64,000 bases of DNA from Burhinus oedicnemus (lineage: Eukaryota > Chordata > Aves > Charadriiformes > Burhinidae): NCBI GenBank assembly GCA_008921705.1, contig VFFE01007110.1:1-64000 (forward strand), in the 5' to 3' direction. The notes under the pieces were generated by a model. It made no database searches and was not told the origin of the DNA. It saw nothing but the letters and a program-made list of their open reading frames with translations. Each line of letters starts with the position of its first letter. Position 1 is the stretch's first letter. Both the position numbers and the translations under genes were made by a program. Below, piece after piece: positions 10,031-21,900 of this stretch.

Positions 10031-12969
10031 ATAAATTGGCCAAACCATGACCGCTGAGCGAGACCGGCTGTTGTGACCGCACTAGCAGGTCTCGTAACTT
10101 TTCCTTAAAAAAACCTTGGTTTTTAGGAAAGTTGGCAGTTGAGGAAAGGCGTCAGTGATGTCGGGGAAGAGGTGGACTATGATGAAGAGCTGTATGTGGC
10201 CAGCAATATGGTCATTTGGAGCAAAGGAAGTAAAAACCAAGCATCTACTGTTTATAAGGCTTTCACTGTTGACAGCCCCGTTTTGCAGGTATGAAAACGA
10301 GGGAGGATGGTGACTGAATGAATGGACATTAGCTAAAAAATGCTTGCTAACTGTTTTCCAATCATGTTCTGAGGTAGGGTTATTTTGGGAAATATGGAAA
10401 GATGAGATTGTGTAGTAGCATCAGCTCGTTCTTGAGAAATAATTATACTGTATTTGGTTTTAGGCCTTATGGTGTGACTTCACTATACCCCAGGAAAAAT
10501 CTGAAAAAGATGATGGTAAGTTTCCTGCTTACCATAATGTCAAACAAATGCTTTGAGTTCAGCTCTCTTGGCATGAGAAGTTTAGTCATCAAGCCTTGCT
10601 ATGTTAAGACAGCCGTCCTCCCCCCCCCCCCCCCCCCAACTTTACATTTTGTGTATAGGGGATGTCTAAGGAAAGAGAGAAACTTCACTGTGTGGTTTCT
10701 GTTTTTTTTCTTTTTTCTTTTTTTCCCCCTAGTTTCAGGCAGTGATGAAATAGTAGAGAAATGTATCTGCATATTGCAGAATTCCTGTATAAATGTGCAT
10801 AGCATAGAGGGAAAGGATTACATTGCTGCTTTACCTTTTCAGGTAAGTGCTGTCCTTTTTTTGCCCACAAATGGGCTTGTTATCTGTTTGCACGCTGTGT
10901 TGGGGTGGGGAGGTGTGTGTAAAACACTGCTGGTGGTGACTGCCTGAGTTCTGAGTTCACTGCCTGGGTGGGTGAAAGGGACAAAGCTGATGAAAGCGCA
11001 GCTGTGTAGTTAGGGCATTGAACACTTCTGAAAGTAGTGGCAGCCAGTTCCAGTTGTGTGATGTGGGAAAGTATGGGTATGACCGCTTCGTAGTCTGAGA
11101 ACCTGCTCCGATTTACATTACACTTCTCTCAAGAAAAGGCCTAAACATCTTATTTTGCTGTAATGAGATACTCAAACATGAAACATAATCAATGTAGTAA
11201 GTACTTGATTATTATTTTTTGGTTATAAATCTATTTGTAATTTCTTTTATAGGTTGCAAACGTCTGGCCGACAAAATATGGTTTGTTATTTGAGCGCAGC
11301 AGTTCTTCACATGAAGTACCTCCAAGTCCACCTAGGTATGTAATGAGTGGCTTTGATTGTTTTGTTATAGACTGTTTGCTAATCTAATACAGGAGTGCAA
11401 GAGTTGAAGAGCAATAATGAAAGGATCTGTGTTTTTGTGACAGGAACAGGTGAAATCAGGTGAAACATCAGGAAACAGCAGGAAGGGGCTGGATACTGAT
11501 AATCCATTATATTGCTCTCATATTATGTTAAGAACTAGTTGGGAGTGGTGATCCTGGGAATAGGATATGGAAGACTCGGTATGGTTACTAGCCTGATTTC
11601 ATTAAGGTTTTTCCTGGGAATTGGTTCCAGGCTGTGATGGATGACTGAGAGATTCATTGAGACGTTTTCTCTCAGCTGCAGGATGCTTTAAATGTGCGGA
11701 GCATCCTGTTGCCTATTTGGTGAGGATCCTAGACCCTGTGCTTTGTGGCTGGGCATACAACTGAGAAGCAGAGTAAGGGCTTGGATGGTGTGCTGATGAG
11801 CAGCTTTAATACAGCCACTTGCTCTCTTTTGGGCTTTTTGTGTCCATCCCAGGCACTTGTGATTCTGTAGTCCTCAGAAGAGTTGGGATTAGAAATAGAG
11901 GTCCTGAAAATGTTCAAGAGGGTACATTAGAAAAATCATGATTGACCCTACTCAAGCTGGCTTTCTGTGGAAAATTCTTCCTTTTGCTACTGCCACCACA
12001 GATGGGTGGCTTGATTGCTGCTCTGTGATGGATACAAGTGATGTGATGGCTGTCTGCTTATCTGCAGCCTGGGAGCTGTGGTACCTAAACTCTTACGCTG
12101 AAGCTGGGTTAAGGGATTTCTCTTCTTCCTACTCCTCCTCCTAACTCAGCTGGTGCCAGCTCTGTTTACTCGGGCCAGCCAGTCTGTCTTGTGGCCACCA
12201 GGTGGGGTCATTCTCAAGTGTTCTGGAAAAATGTGAAACCAGACCTAATCGTCCTGTTTGATACACCAGCCTTTGTCTCACTCTACTGAGCTAATCCAAC
12301 AAACTTCTGTGAATGGAATATGTATCTCTAGTGTTAGATTTCAGGCTCTGATTTGTTAAGGTCTGAGGAGCTGTTCTGGGATCGCAGCACATGTATCAGC
12401 TACGAGAGAACAATTACGCTTGTTAGCATTTGGTTTTTGAACATGCTTTGTTTGGTTTCTTTCTAGGGAACCTTTGCCTACTATGTTCAGCATGCTACAC
12501 CCATTAGATGAGATAACACCTCTTGTCTGTAAGTCTGGAGGTAGGTTTACATCTTTAGATGTATCACTTGGAGTCCCACCAGTAGAGCACCAAACGCTTA
12601 ATGTGTCACTTCAGCATTTTCTGTATTACAAAATTTGCAAATAATAACTCTCAGTAATTTGTAAGTGGGGCGTTTTAGCTGCTTCATGAACAGGGAAACT
12701 GTTCAGGAGAGAAACCCAGATTGCAGAAGAAAGAGAGTATGAAAAATGCTAAGCCTGTTATGGATAACACTGTTGTAGAAATGATCCTTTTGCCTTAACT
12801 GAAATTAACTGCTTCTTTAGCAGGCGTGTTTGGTTCTGCTAGAGTGCAGTACGTTGCTGATTACACCTTGCGGATCGTGTTTCTCAATGCTGAACCTTCC
12901 ATTGTGATGACATATGATACTGTTCAGAGTTTACATACTGTTTGGGCTCTTCGGAGAGTAAAGCCAGAG
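9765..12969 (+). CDS. ANAPC1: ANAPC1 exons 1-7: N-terminal beta-propeller, residues about 1-280
   Basis: These seven exons cover the first blades of the WD40-like propeller at the APC1 N-terminus, which packs in the platform of the APC/C. Landmarks are [10 protein letters not shown] and VTIHERQR (exon 1), [20 protein letters not shown] (exon 2), [10 protein letters not shown] (exon 3), [19 protein letters not shown] (exon 4), [20 protein letters not shown] (exon 5), [18 protein letters not shown] (exon 6) and [16 protein letters not shown] (exon 7). Exon 7 has a NAGNAG acceptor (TAGCAG at 12818-12823). Using the second AG matches the human length, while the first would add one Ala in frame. 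Intron 5 (11336-12466) is the only long intron here, and I see nothing in it. Confidence 0.95.
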
Positions 12970-15900
12970 GTACAAATTCATTGTTGACTGAATATCATTA
13001 TAAAAAATTTTTGTGTGTGTTTACATGCCCTTATGGCTGTGTGTGTTACAAATGTTTGGTATTTGTGGTTTATTTGATTTATAAAAGAGTAAGATGTTTG
13101 TTGGTATGTCTTGTTGTTTTTTAAAATAGTTTCTTTCATGTATTTGCCTGTACCAGAGTCAGGGCGATCACATGATGGTGATGATCATGAAGTATACTTT
13201 GCTTATCATGATATTCTTTACATTGTACTAGAAGGTTTTGACTGATGAACTGTTGTTTTTTGTAAGAAAAGTGACAAACTACTTAGTGCCCTGAAAACTA
13301 TAGAGTGTGACTGTGACTGGAAGTGAGAGAATATGGTTTGTAGAAATAACTTTTTATGCTAAGCATATACCTAGGCATAAATTTTTAAGACCTAACTGAT
13401 GAAACAAACTGTTTGAGTGTCTTCCTGGCTTTTATTGCCCCTGTGCTGTTTGTTCTTAGACAGCTCTGTTTTCTCTCCCAGGAGCAGAACACAGTGCTGA
13501 AGTTCTCGGAGCAGATGGGCACACCGCAGCATGTGGCCACTAGCAGCTCTTTGACCGCTCATCTCAGAAGCCTCTCAAAAGGAGACTCTCCTGTGGGCTC
13601 CCCTTTCCAGAACTACTCATCTATCCACAGCCAGAGCAGATCAGTGTCATCACCCAGCATGCAGTCCCGCTCACCGTCTATCTCCAACATGGCTGCTTTG
13701 AGGTGGGTGCTCAACATGATGCATAGGCAGATGATACCAAAGAATACGAGCTATAGAATAGGATGCGCATCTGGAATTGCTGTCTGTCTGTCTCTACCAT
13801 TACAAGTCTGTCTATCTAAGGTGCAGGTGCCTCCTGTGTTACAGCATCTGAAAGCCACCTTGGAATGACTATGTGACACTTGGTGCGCTATTATCCCTAT
13901 AGCACAAGAGGGTAATTGGTGTGCAGGAGCCAAAGAGGCTGTTCTGTCATCACACAGCCAGTCTGTAGTGGAGTCAGGGACTGTCTGCAGGTCTTTTCAG
14001 TCCCAGGAGTGTTTTCAGTTAGCTTTTCTGAAGAAAGGCATATTTAGAGGGAACAGGTTGGGAGAAATTTTTAATGGAATGGAACATGCAATTTAAAATG
14101 TTGGTTTTCTTACTTTTGAAATCTCATCTCTTGGATTCTGACAGAGATGACGGGAAATTAATTAGATAATTGTTTTCCCATGCTGGGTTGTATTGCTAAA
14201 GGAAACTAATACTGAACTAGTTACTGGTTTAGGGTAGTTTTGGTTTGTTTTTAAAGTCTACCAGTATGAGCTCCCTGGGATTCTGTACCTGATTTTGAAA
14301 ATCCACCTCTCAATAGTGTCTTATGTCTTTGCAGCCGCTCTCATTCCCCTGCCCTGGGAGTGCATTCTTTCTCAGGAGTGCAGAGGTTCAACTTTTCCAG
14401 TAATGTTCAGTCACCGAAGAGGCACAGTATTACCCATTCACCAAACAGCACTTCCAGCGATTCCTTCCTTATACCAGAAACTGAACCAATTGTTCCTGAA
14501 CTGTGTATAGATCATCTGTGGACAGAAACAGTCACAAACATGAGGTTAGGTGCTTGTATTGGGATGTGAGTAGTTCTGGATGTCCTTTGTGGGGGGAGAA
14601 ATAAGGTAAAATAACAGCTTATTTTAGTGTGTGCTTTCTGCAAATGCTGCTGCCTTAAAATGGAGGTGTGGACCTACACTTCTAATAGTTTGAAAGAATG
14701 ATGCTCACTGAGTGTGCAGCTCCCTTGAAAAGGGAATTGGGCACTTGGAACAGTTTTACCTCATGTGTTATCTGTAGCCCTCTGAGCTGGGGAATGGTTT
14801 AATGAGATCTCAAAAACAAAGTAGGTTCTAACCCGGTCATTGCTTTGGGGATTTTTTTGGATCTTCTAGGGGGAGTATCTCTTTCTGTGTTACCATCGAA
14901 AGGAGCAAAACACAGCATAAAACCTAAGATTGAACAGGAGAACAAAGCCAAATAGCATGTGCTCTGCATGCCAAAAATTGGGGAATGTGGAGATTGGAGT
15001 GCTAGAAATCAATTTCAAAAGTAATGACTGAAACTGAGACTAGTGCATTCTAGCAACTTGATGCACTGCTAATTGAAGTCTAGCGTGACCCTAAAGCTTG
15101 TGGACACTGTTTTCCTTTATTAAAATTTTTATAGTAGACCAAACAGTGTGCTGATCATTGCGTCTCTTTTACAGAGAGAAGAATTCCCAAGCATCAAAAG
15201 TGTTTATTACCACTGACCTTTGTGGGCAGAAGTTCCTGTGCTTTTTAGTGGAATCCCAGCTCCAGCTGCGGTGAGCATCCCTATCTTGGGGACAGGTGAA
15301 CAAAGAGGAGTGTTCCAGAAATTACCAGCTAGGTGTGGGTTTTAACATACTTATTACTCCAGCTAGTGGAATCTGTTAGAGAACATGTGGTACGTCACTG
15401 GCTTTCATATGACATGTTTTTAACTGTGGTGGCATAGATGATTTGAACTGTTTAAATAAAACTGAAGTTGCAAGACAACATTTACTGTAATTTGAATGGT
15501 ATTCTTATTTATCCTTATCTTTACCCTTAGAAGTACACTGGGGATTTTAATTAGACTAGCAGAGTGAAAATAAGTTGACTAGCAGGGCAAAACAAGCAAA
15601 GGAAGGAGGAAGGAACCAGGTATACCACAATAAAAGTAACTGCACCATGCAACATAGTTTTAATTTTCTGTCTTCTTTCTGTAACAACAGATAGGACAGT
15701 CGTTTTATGTTTCCTGTTGTTTTCTCAAATCTCTAGGTGTGTAAAATTTCAAGAGAGCAATGATAGGTCGCAGCTGATCTTTGGTTCTGTTACCAATATT
15801 CAAGCAAAGGATGCAGCTCCAGTGCAGGTATGTACCTCTGTATGGACTATTACCTGTGGAGTATCCTGCTTTGTCACTTGTCATCCAACTGTTGTCTTTT

Positions 15901-18900
15901 TACTTAAATACAAGAATCTGAATCTTACAGGGCATTGATACGTTGCTGGTTCTGGAAGGCAGTGGAAATCTAGTGCTTTATTCTGGAGTGGTTCGGGTGA
16001 GTAACAGTTTTTCTATCACAAAATAAATGTTTGAATCTTTGGTTACAAGCTGGGCTGTACAGAGGGATCCTATGTGCATCATACCTTACAAGTTATCATT
16101 GTAAGCTACTGTAGACTACTGCTTGCTTGAGACTTGCTTGGGAAGCTGGCTGTGCTCACATACCAGGTGTAGTTTATGTGCAGTGCTGGAAAGGTAGTTC
16201 TGAAGAATCAGTGGCACCTTGTCGTACACTTAAATAATCTCTTGAGTTTATTTTCAGTGATAGTAAAATACTAAAGAAATAAAATGCTTTCAAAGAAAGA
16301 AAACTTCAGGAATATGGCATATAAGAATTGTTTCAGAACAAAAAGCTTTCAAACATCTCTGTAGCATGCCAGATAGTTTTAGATGTCAAATTATTTTGCT
16401 TTACAAAGGGCTATTTTTAGGATAGACGTGATTCATCCAAAATAATTAAAACTTTTTCTTAAATTCTACGGAGATGCACTGTATTCTCTCTGTGTACACA
16501 GAAACCTTGGACACTGCAGTTTGTATGTGTTTGTGTGCGTGTGTGTGTGTGTATATTCATATATATGTATGTATATTAAAAAAAAAAAGTATACCCTGTG
16601 AAAGTGGAGCTTTCTCAGTGAAGCCCTGCTAGAACTTTTAGTGGGAGTAGACCTGTAGCAATAATGTACAACACTGACCATATATGGTAGTTTTTTCATC
16701 ACCTGAAGAAAGTAATTACATGCAGTAATCTTTAATCTCTTACATATTGTTCACAAAAAGGTGGGGAAGGTTTTTATTCCCGGGCTGCCTGCTCCATCCC
16801 TGACAATGTCCAACCAAATGCCTCGGCCAAGTACTCCCCTGGATAGTGTCAGCACTCCATCCAAGCCTTTGAATAAGCATCTGGGGCCCCTAGAAGAGGT
16901 AAGAAGAAAGGAATTCCTGCCTTGGAAAGGTTTTAGTTGTAACAGCTTCAAATGGTTGGTTGATTTTTAACTTCAAAGGAATCTTTTTGGAGCCAAATCT
17001 TTTATTTTTCTTCTGTAAAGCCCCTGAATACACAGTGTTTAAATAAGATCTATTTAGTGCTGCCCTATTTATTTGTTTATGATTTCTGTAAAATGTCTGA
17101 GGCAGAGATTGGAAAGGTATTTATGGTTGTTTTGAAAATACTTACTAGTACATTAAGAATGGTAATTTTAGCTGTCCTTTGCTCAGATCCTTTTATTTCA
17201 ACAATTCTAATAAATCACTTTTACCACTTTTCAGGGTGTGCTTTTGTCACCGGTTCCAGAGCTACGGGATTCATCCAAACTTCATGACTCAACTTATGTT
17301 GAAGACTGTACTTTTCAGCAGCTTGGGACTTTCATTCATTCTCTGAGAGATCCTGTTCACAACAGAGTAACTTTAGTAGGTATTATCCTGTAATGAGTCA
17401 ACGCTTTGTTAGCAAAGCAAAGTGAGCGTCAGGTTTACTTCTACTGCATAGTAAGACATTGTTAGCACCTCCTGATCAACAGCAAAATGTCACACCTGCA
17501 TTGATGGCTCCACATTTTTTTCTCTGTGGAATACTCTAGAAATCACAGAATTTAATTGATTCCCTCAAGTGATTCAGCTCAAGATCTATTTCAAGTGTAT
17601 CATGGAGCTAGCATCTGAGGTTGCAAATCTTTAGTGTAGCAGATAGGCAGGAATTAGTAGTGTGCTTAATACATAAATGAGTTCTGAGTTCGTAGAAAAG
17701 GACCCTGGCTTTACTTTATGCATTTCATAATTTTACTCTTACCTTTTTTATTTTTTCAGGAGCTCAGCAATAATACAATGGTCCGGATTACAATTCCTGA
17801 AATCGCCACTTCAGAACTAGGTATGATTCAGAATCCATCACATGAAATATGTTCTGTAATTTTTGAGGGTTCATTTTTTAAGTAGCTTATGCATAGCTTA
17901 GACAATGATGATTCAGTACCACATATTCCAAGCTCTATTAACTTATCTTCTGGAGGTGCTACCATTTATTTAGGTGTGCTCTGTTGCTTTTAGTGCTTCA
18001 CCCGCTGCACTCTTAAAATTTCCTTTGTTCTTTAGGTTGCTTTGCTCTCTGCTATTGTGTACGTTCTTGCTTAAGGAAGGGCTGAGATGCCATTTCAGAC
18101 CCAAGCAGGTTTCAGTAATGAGCAAAAAAGGAATTTTTTTTTCCCCTCTGTGTGGTGAATTAGAGGGGCTGTGCTTAACCTGAACTAAAGGAACAGCTGT
18201 TGGAGGTTATGTGGTGTAGCTTTTATTGAAAGAGTTGCTGGAGAGTTAAAAGGAGGCCCAAGAACTTGTAGAGATTTATAGCACTGATTGGAAGAGGTAC
18301 CAGAAGGTGAGATGGAAAACGCACTTGATTTTTTTTTTTTTCCCCCCCTCTTCCTAACAGTGAAAAGATGCCTGCAAGGCATGAAAGCTATCCTGCCCAA
18401 GGAGATAGCGGTACAGATGCTTGTCAAGTGGTACAATGCTTACAATGCTCCAGGAGGACCAAGCTATCACTCAGAATGGAATTTATTTGTAACATGTCTC
18501 ATGAATATGATGGGTTACAACACAGAGAGACTGTCCTGGACCCGTAATGTAAGCAATCTCATATGTTTGTTTTCCTAGCTTACATTAACGCTACTGATAA
18601 TTCTTCAAGGTTCAAAATGGTTAGAGAGAGACCGAAGTCAGAAATAGATTGTATCTTGTCTTAAATCACAAGATGCCATCAAATCAACTCTCTATTTCTA
18701 CATTTCAGGTATACATTTTATCCTGGTTTATCATGAAATATATTTATAAGGTACTTACCACCAACTGTCTTGGTCAAATAAAAATAGATTATGAAGATTT
18801 TACTACATTTAATGACTAACACTGATGCATTAAAGATTTGATTCACCTAATCCATCTTAAGCCTGTTTTCACTAGAAGTGCAGATCACAACTCAGATTCC

Positions 18901-21900
18901 TGTTTCCTAAAGAAGATTTTCTGTGTAGTTTTTGAATTACAATTTTTAAAGTTCTGGTTTTTTCCACCTATTTTACTGCATGTATTTGGAATTTTCTGTA
19001 AGTGGATTTCCTCCTAGCAAATACATTTGCAGTACTTGCAGGGGGAATAAAAGCCCAGCATGGATATGCGTACAACTGAAATTAAAGCAATTACAGTATG
19101 TCTACATTACTAGCATTAGCTCATCCACAGTATTTCCTCTGTCCTAGTAAATACCAGATGTTAGGCAGTCAAGCTGAAATCATGCACCGTACACTAGAAT
19201 AACTAGCTATGTATAGAAAAATGTAATTGCACTATATGTCTTGTGTGAAAGCAAAGCACAGAAGTAGCTAAAGCAACGTCATTTACTGCTTGGTTTGAAT
19301 TCAGATGTTATGATTGGTGATTCACTTATGCAACCTTGGGAATTTCAATACTGAGCTACTTCTGATCTTTTTATTTCTTGCAGCTTGATTTTGAAGGATC
19401 ACTTTCACCAGTTATTGCTCCGAAGAAGGCTAGACCATCGGAAACGGGGTCTGATGAAGTAAGAATAATATATTTCTTTTATAAATAAGAGCCTTGGGGA
19501 TGGGGGTTTTTTTGTTTGTTTGTGGGGGTTTTTTCATAGAATTGTTTAGGTTTGAAAAGACCTTTAAGATCATCCAGTCCAACCATTGGCCCTACTCTAC
19601 CAGGTCTGCCACTAAACCATGTCTCTAAGTACCACATCTACATGACTTTTAAACACATCTAGGGATGGTGACTCAACCACCTCCCTGGGCAGCCTGTTCC
19701 AATGTTTGGTAACTATTGCAGTGAAAAAATTTTTCCTAATGTCCAGCCTAAACCTCCCCTGGCACAATTTGAACCCGTTTCCTCTTGTCCTATTGCTAGT
19801 TACTTGGGAGAAGAGACCAGCGCCCATCTCGCTACAGCCTCCTTTCAGGTAGTTGCAGAGAGCAATAAGGTCTCCCCTCAACCTTCTCTTCTCCAGACTA
19901 AACAATCCCAATTCCCTCAGCTGCTCCTCATAAGACATGTTCTCCAGACCCCTCACCAGCTCTGTTGCCCTTCTCTGGACACGCTCCAGCACCTCAATGT
20001 CCCTCCTAGACTGTGGTGCCCAAAACTGAACACAGTACTCGAGTTGCGGCCTCACCAGTGCCGAGTACAGGGGCACCGTCACTTCCCTACTCCTGCTGGC
20101 CACACTGTTTTTGATACAGGCCAAGATGCTGTTGGCCTTCTTGGCTACTTGGACACACTGCTGGCTCATGTTCAGCCGGCTGTCCACCAGGACCCCCAGA
20201 TCCTTTTCTGCCAGGCAGCTTTCCAGCCACTCCTCCCTAAGCCTGGAGCGTTGCCTGGGGTTGTTGTGACTGAAGTGCAGGACCTGGCACTTGGCCTTGT
20301 TAAACCTCATACAGGTGGCTTCAGCCCATCCATCCAGTCTGTCCAGGCAAAACAGAGGAAACACCCTCCAAGTAGTGCATTTCGTCTGAGCTCATCTGAG
20401 ACTACAAGCCTTTGGGAGAAGAAAAGTTATTTTGCTGTATAGTGGCTGCATCATGCGACTTTGCTTGTCAAGGTTCTCATTTCCAGAGAAGTAGATTGGG
20501 CTCACGAATTAATTTAATATGGATCACAAGGCAATCCCAGACAGTCTTCTGACAAATCAAATCTCTCCTAGATGTTTTATCCCCTTAAAATGAGGTTGTC
20601 TCACTCTCATGGCTACTCGGCACCTTTAGCAAGTTAGGACCATCAAATTATATACTGCACTGAATGTGCTGATTTTCACCAAATTTAGTGGAGTGTTTAA
20701 GATTGATTTGCTGGGTTTTACCTAGACAGGAGTAGGAAGTTTTCACGTGATTGAACAGTAAAGTGGATGAGGCTTACTATCATCCCACTGTAAAAGGCTT
20801 ACAAGCTGTGGCGCTCCAGTTGTGCTATTAGCTTTTTGTGGGTTGACAGCTCAGTGAGCCTATGGGGTTATGGACTACAGTCTACATGAACAAAGGTCAG
20901 GATTTAATGCCTGATGTGGTCTTGCAGGAGAGGTACAAAGAAGGCTGGGAACACTAGGTGAATTGCATAAATACTCTGAGGTCTCATGCGCAGAATATTG
21001 GTGCAAAGAAGGCACTCTCAGCTTTCTTTTATTTTGTTCTCTTAAATATAAGGCTTTGTTTCTTTTATGCAGAACCGGGGGGGGGGGGGGGGGGGGGGGG
21101 CAGGCGGGGAAGGATGGAACTTAACAATCGAATCTCTGGCTTGTAGTGTTTGTGCAGCGTATTTACCATACAACAATCACATCTGTATTGGTTTATGGGG
21201 AAAAAAACACCTTTGTAGCAGTGCTTTGGAGTTCTCTTGCTCAAAGGTTACGTTCACTGTGGAACCTCTGCCTCTCTTCCCTGTTTGTTTGGTCTAGGAC
21301 TGGGAATATCTTTTGAGCTCCGATTACCATAGGAATTTTGAGTCTCATCCTGTAGCCAAAGCTTTGCGACTGGACCCTCTGGAAGCTTCAGCTCCAAAGG
21401 ATGACTTTTCACAGAGCCTTAGTTTGGATTCCTCAACCCTCCTTTTCACCCATATTCCTGCTATTTTCTTTGTTCTTCATCTGATCTATGAGGAGCTCAA
21501 GCTGAATAGTCTAATGGGAGAAGGAATTCGTTCACTTGTTGTTCTTCTGGTTCAGCTGGCCAGGTATGCCCAACTGACAAATCACAGATTTTTATATATT
21601 TTTTTTTTTTTATATCGTGCAGTGTCTCTTGATGATGGGTGTGTATTATTTTTATGGGGAGTTTGGGGATTGTCCAATGTGGAGCAGACTTTTCATGTAT
21701 TTGAAGAAAATGAATGAATGTTTAAAACCTTATTGTGCTTAGAGATATTTGCAGTATGGTTCTGGCCACTTCCCAACATCAGTGTGATTCACAACCCTTA
21801 GATGCTGCAGCTAGTGTTTTCTCTATTGTATTGACACAACTCGGCTCATGAGATCTGTCAAATATTCTTGTTTGTTATGGCATCTTCCCTGCAGCTGGTG

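Noticed and set aside
19702..20442. 246-codon open frame on +
   Set aside because: It is the reverse shadow of the CR1 reverse-transcriptase frame on the - strand.
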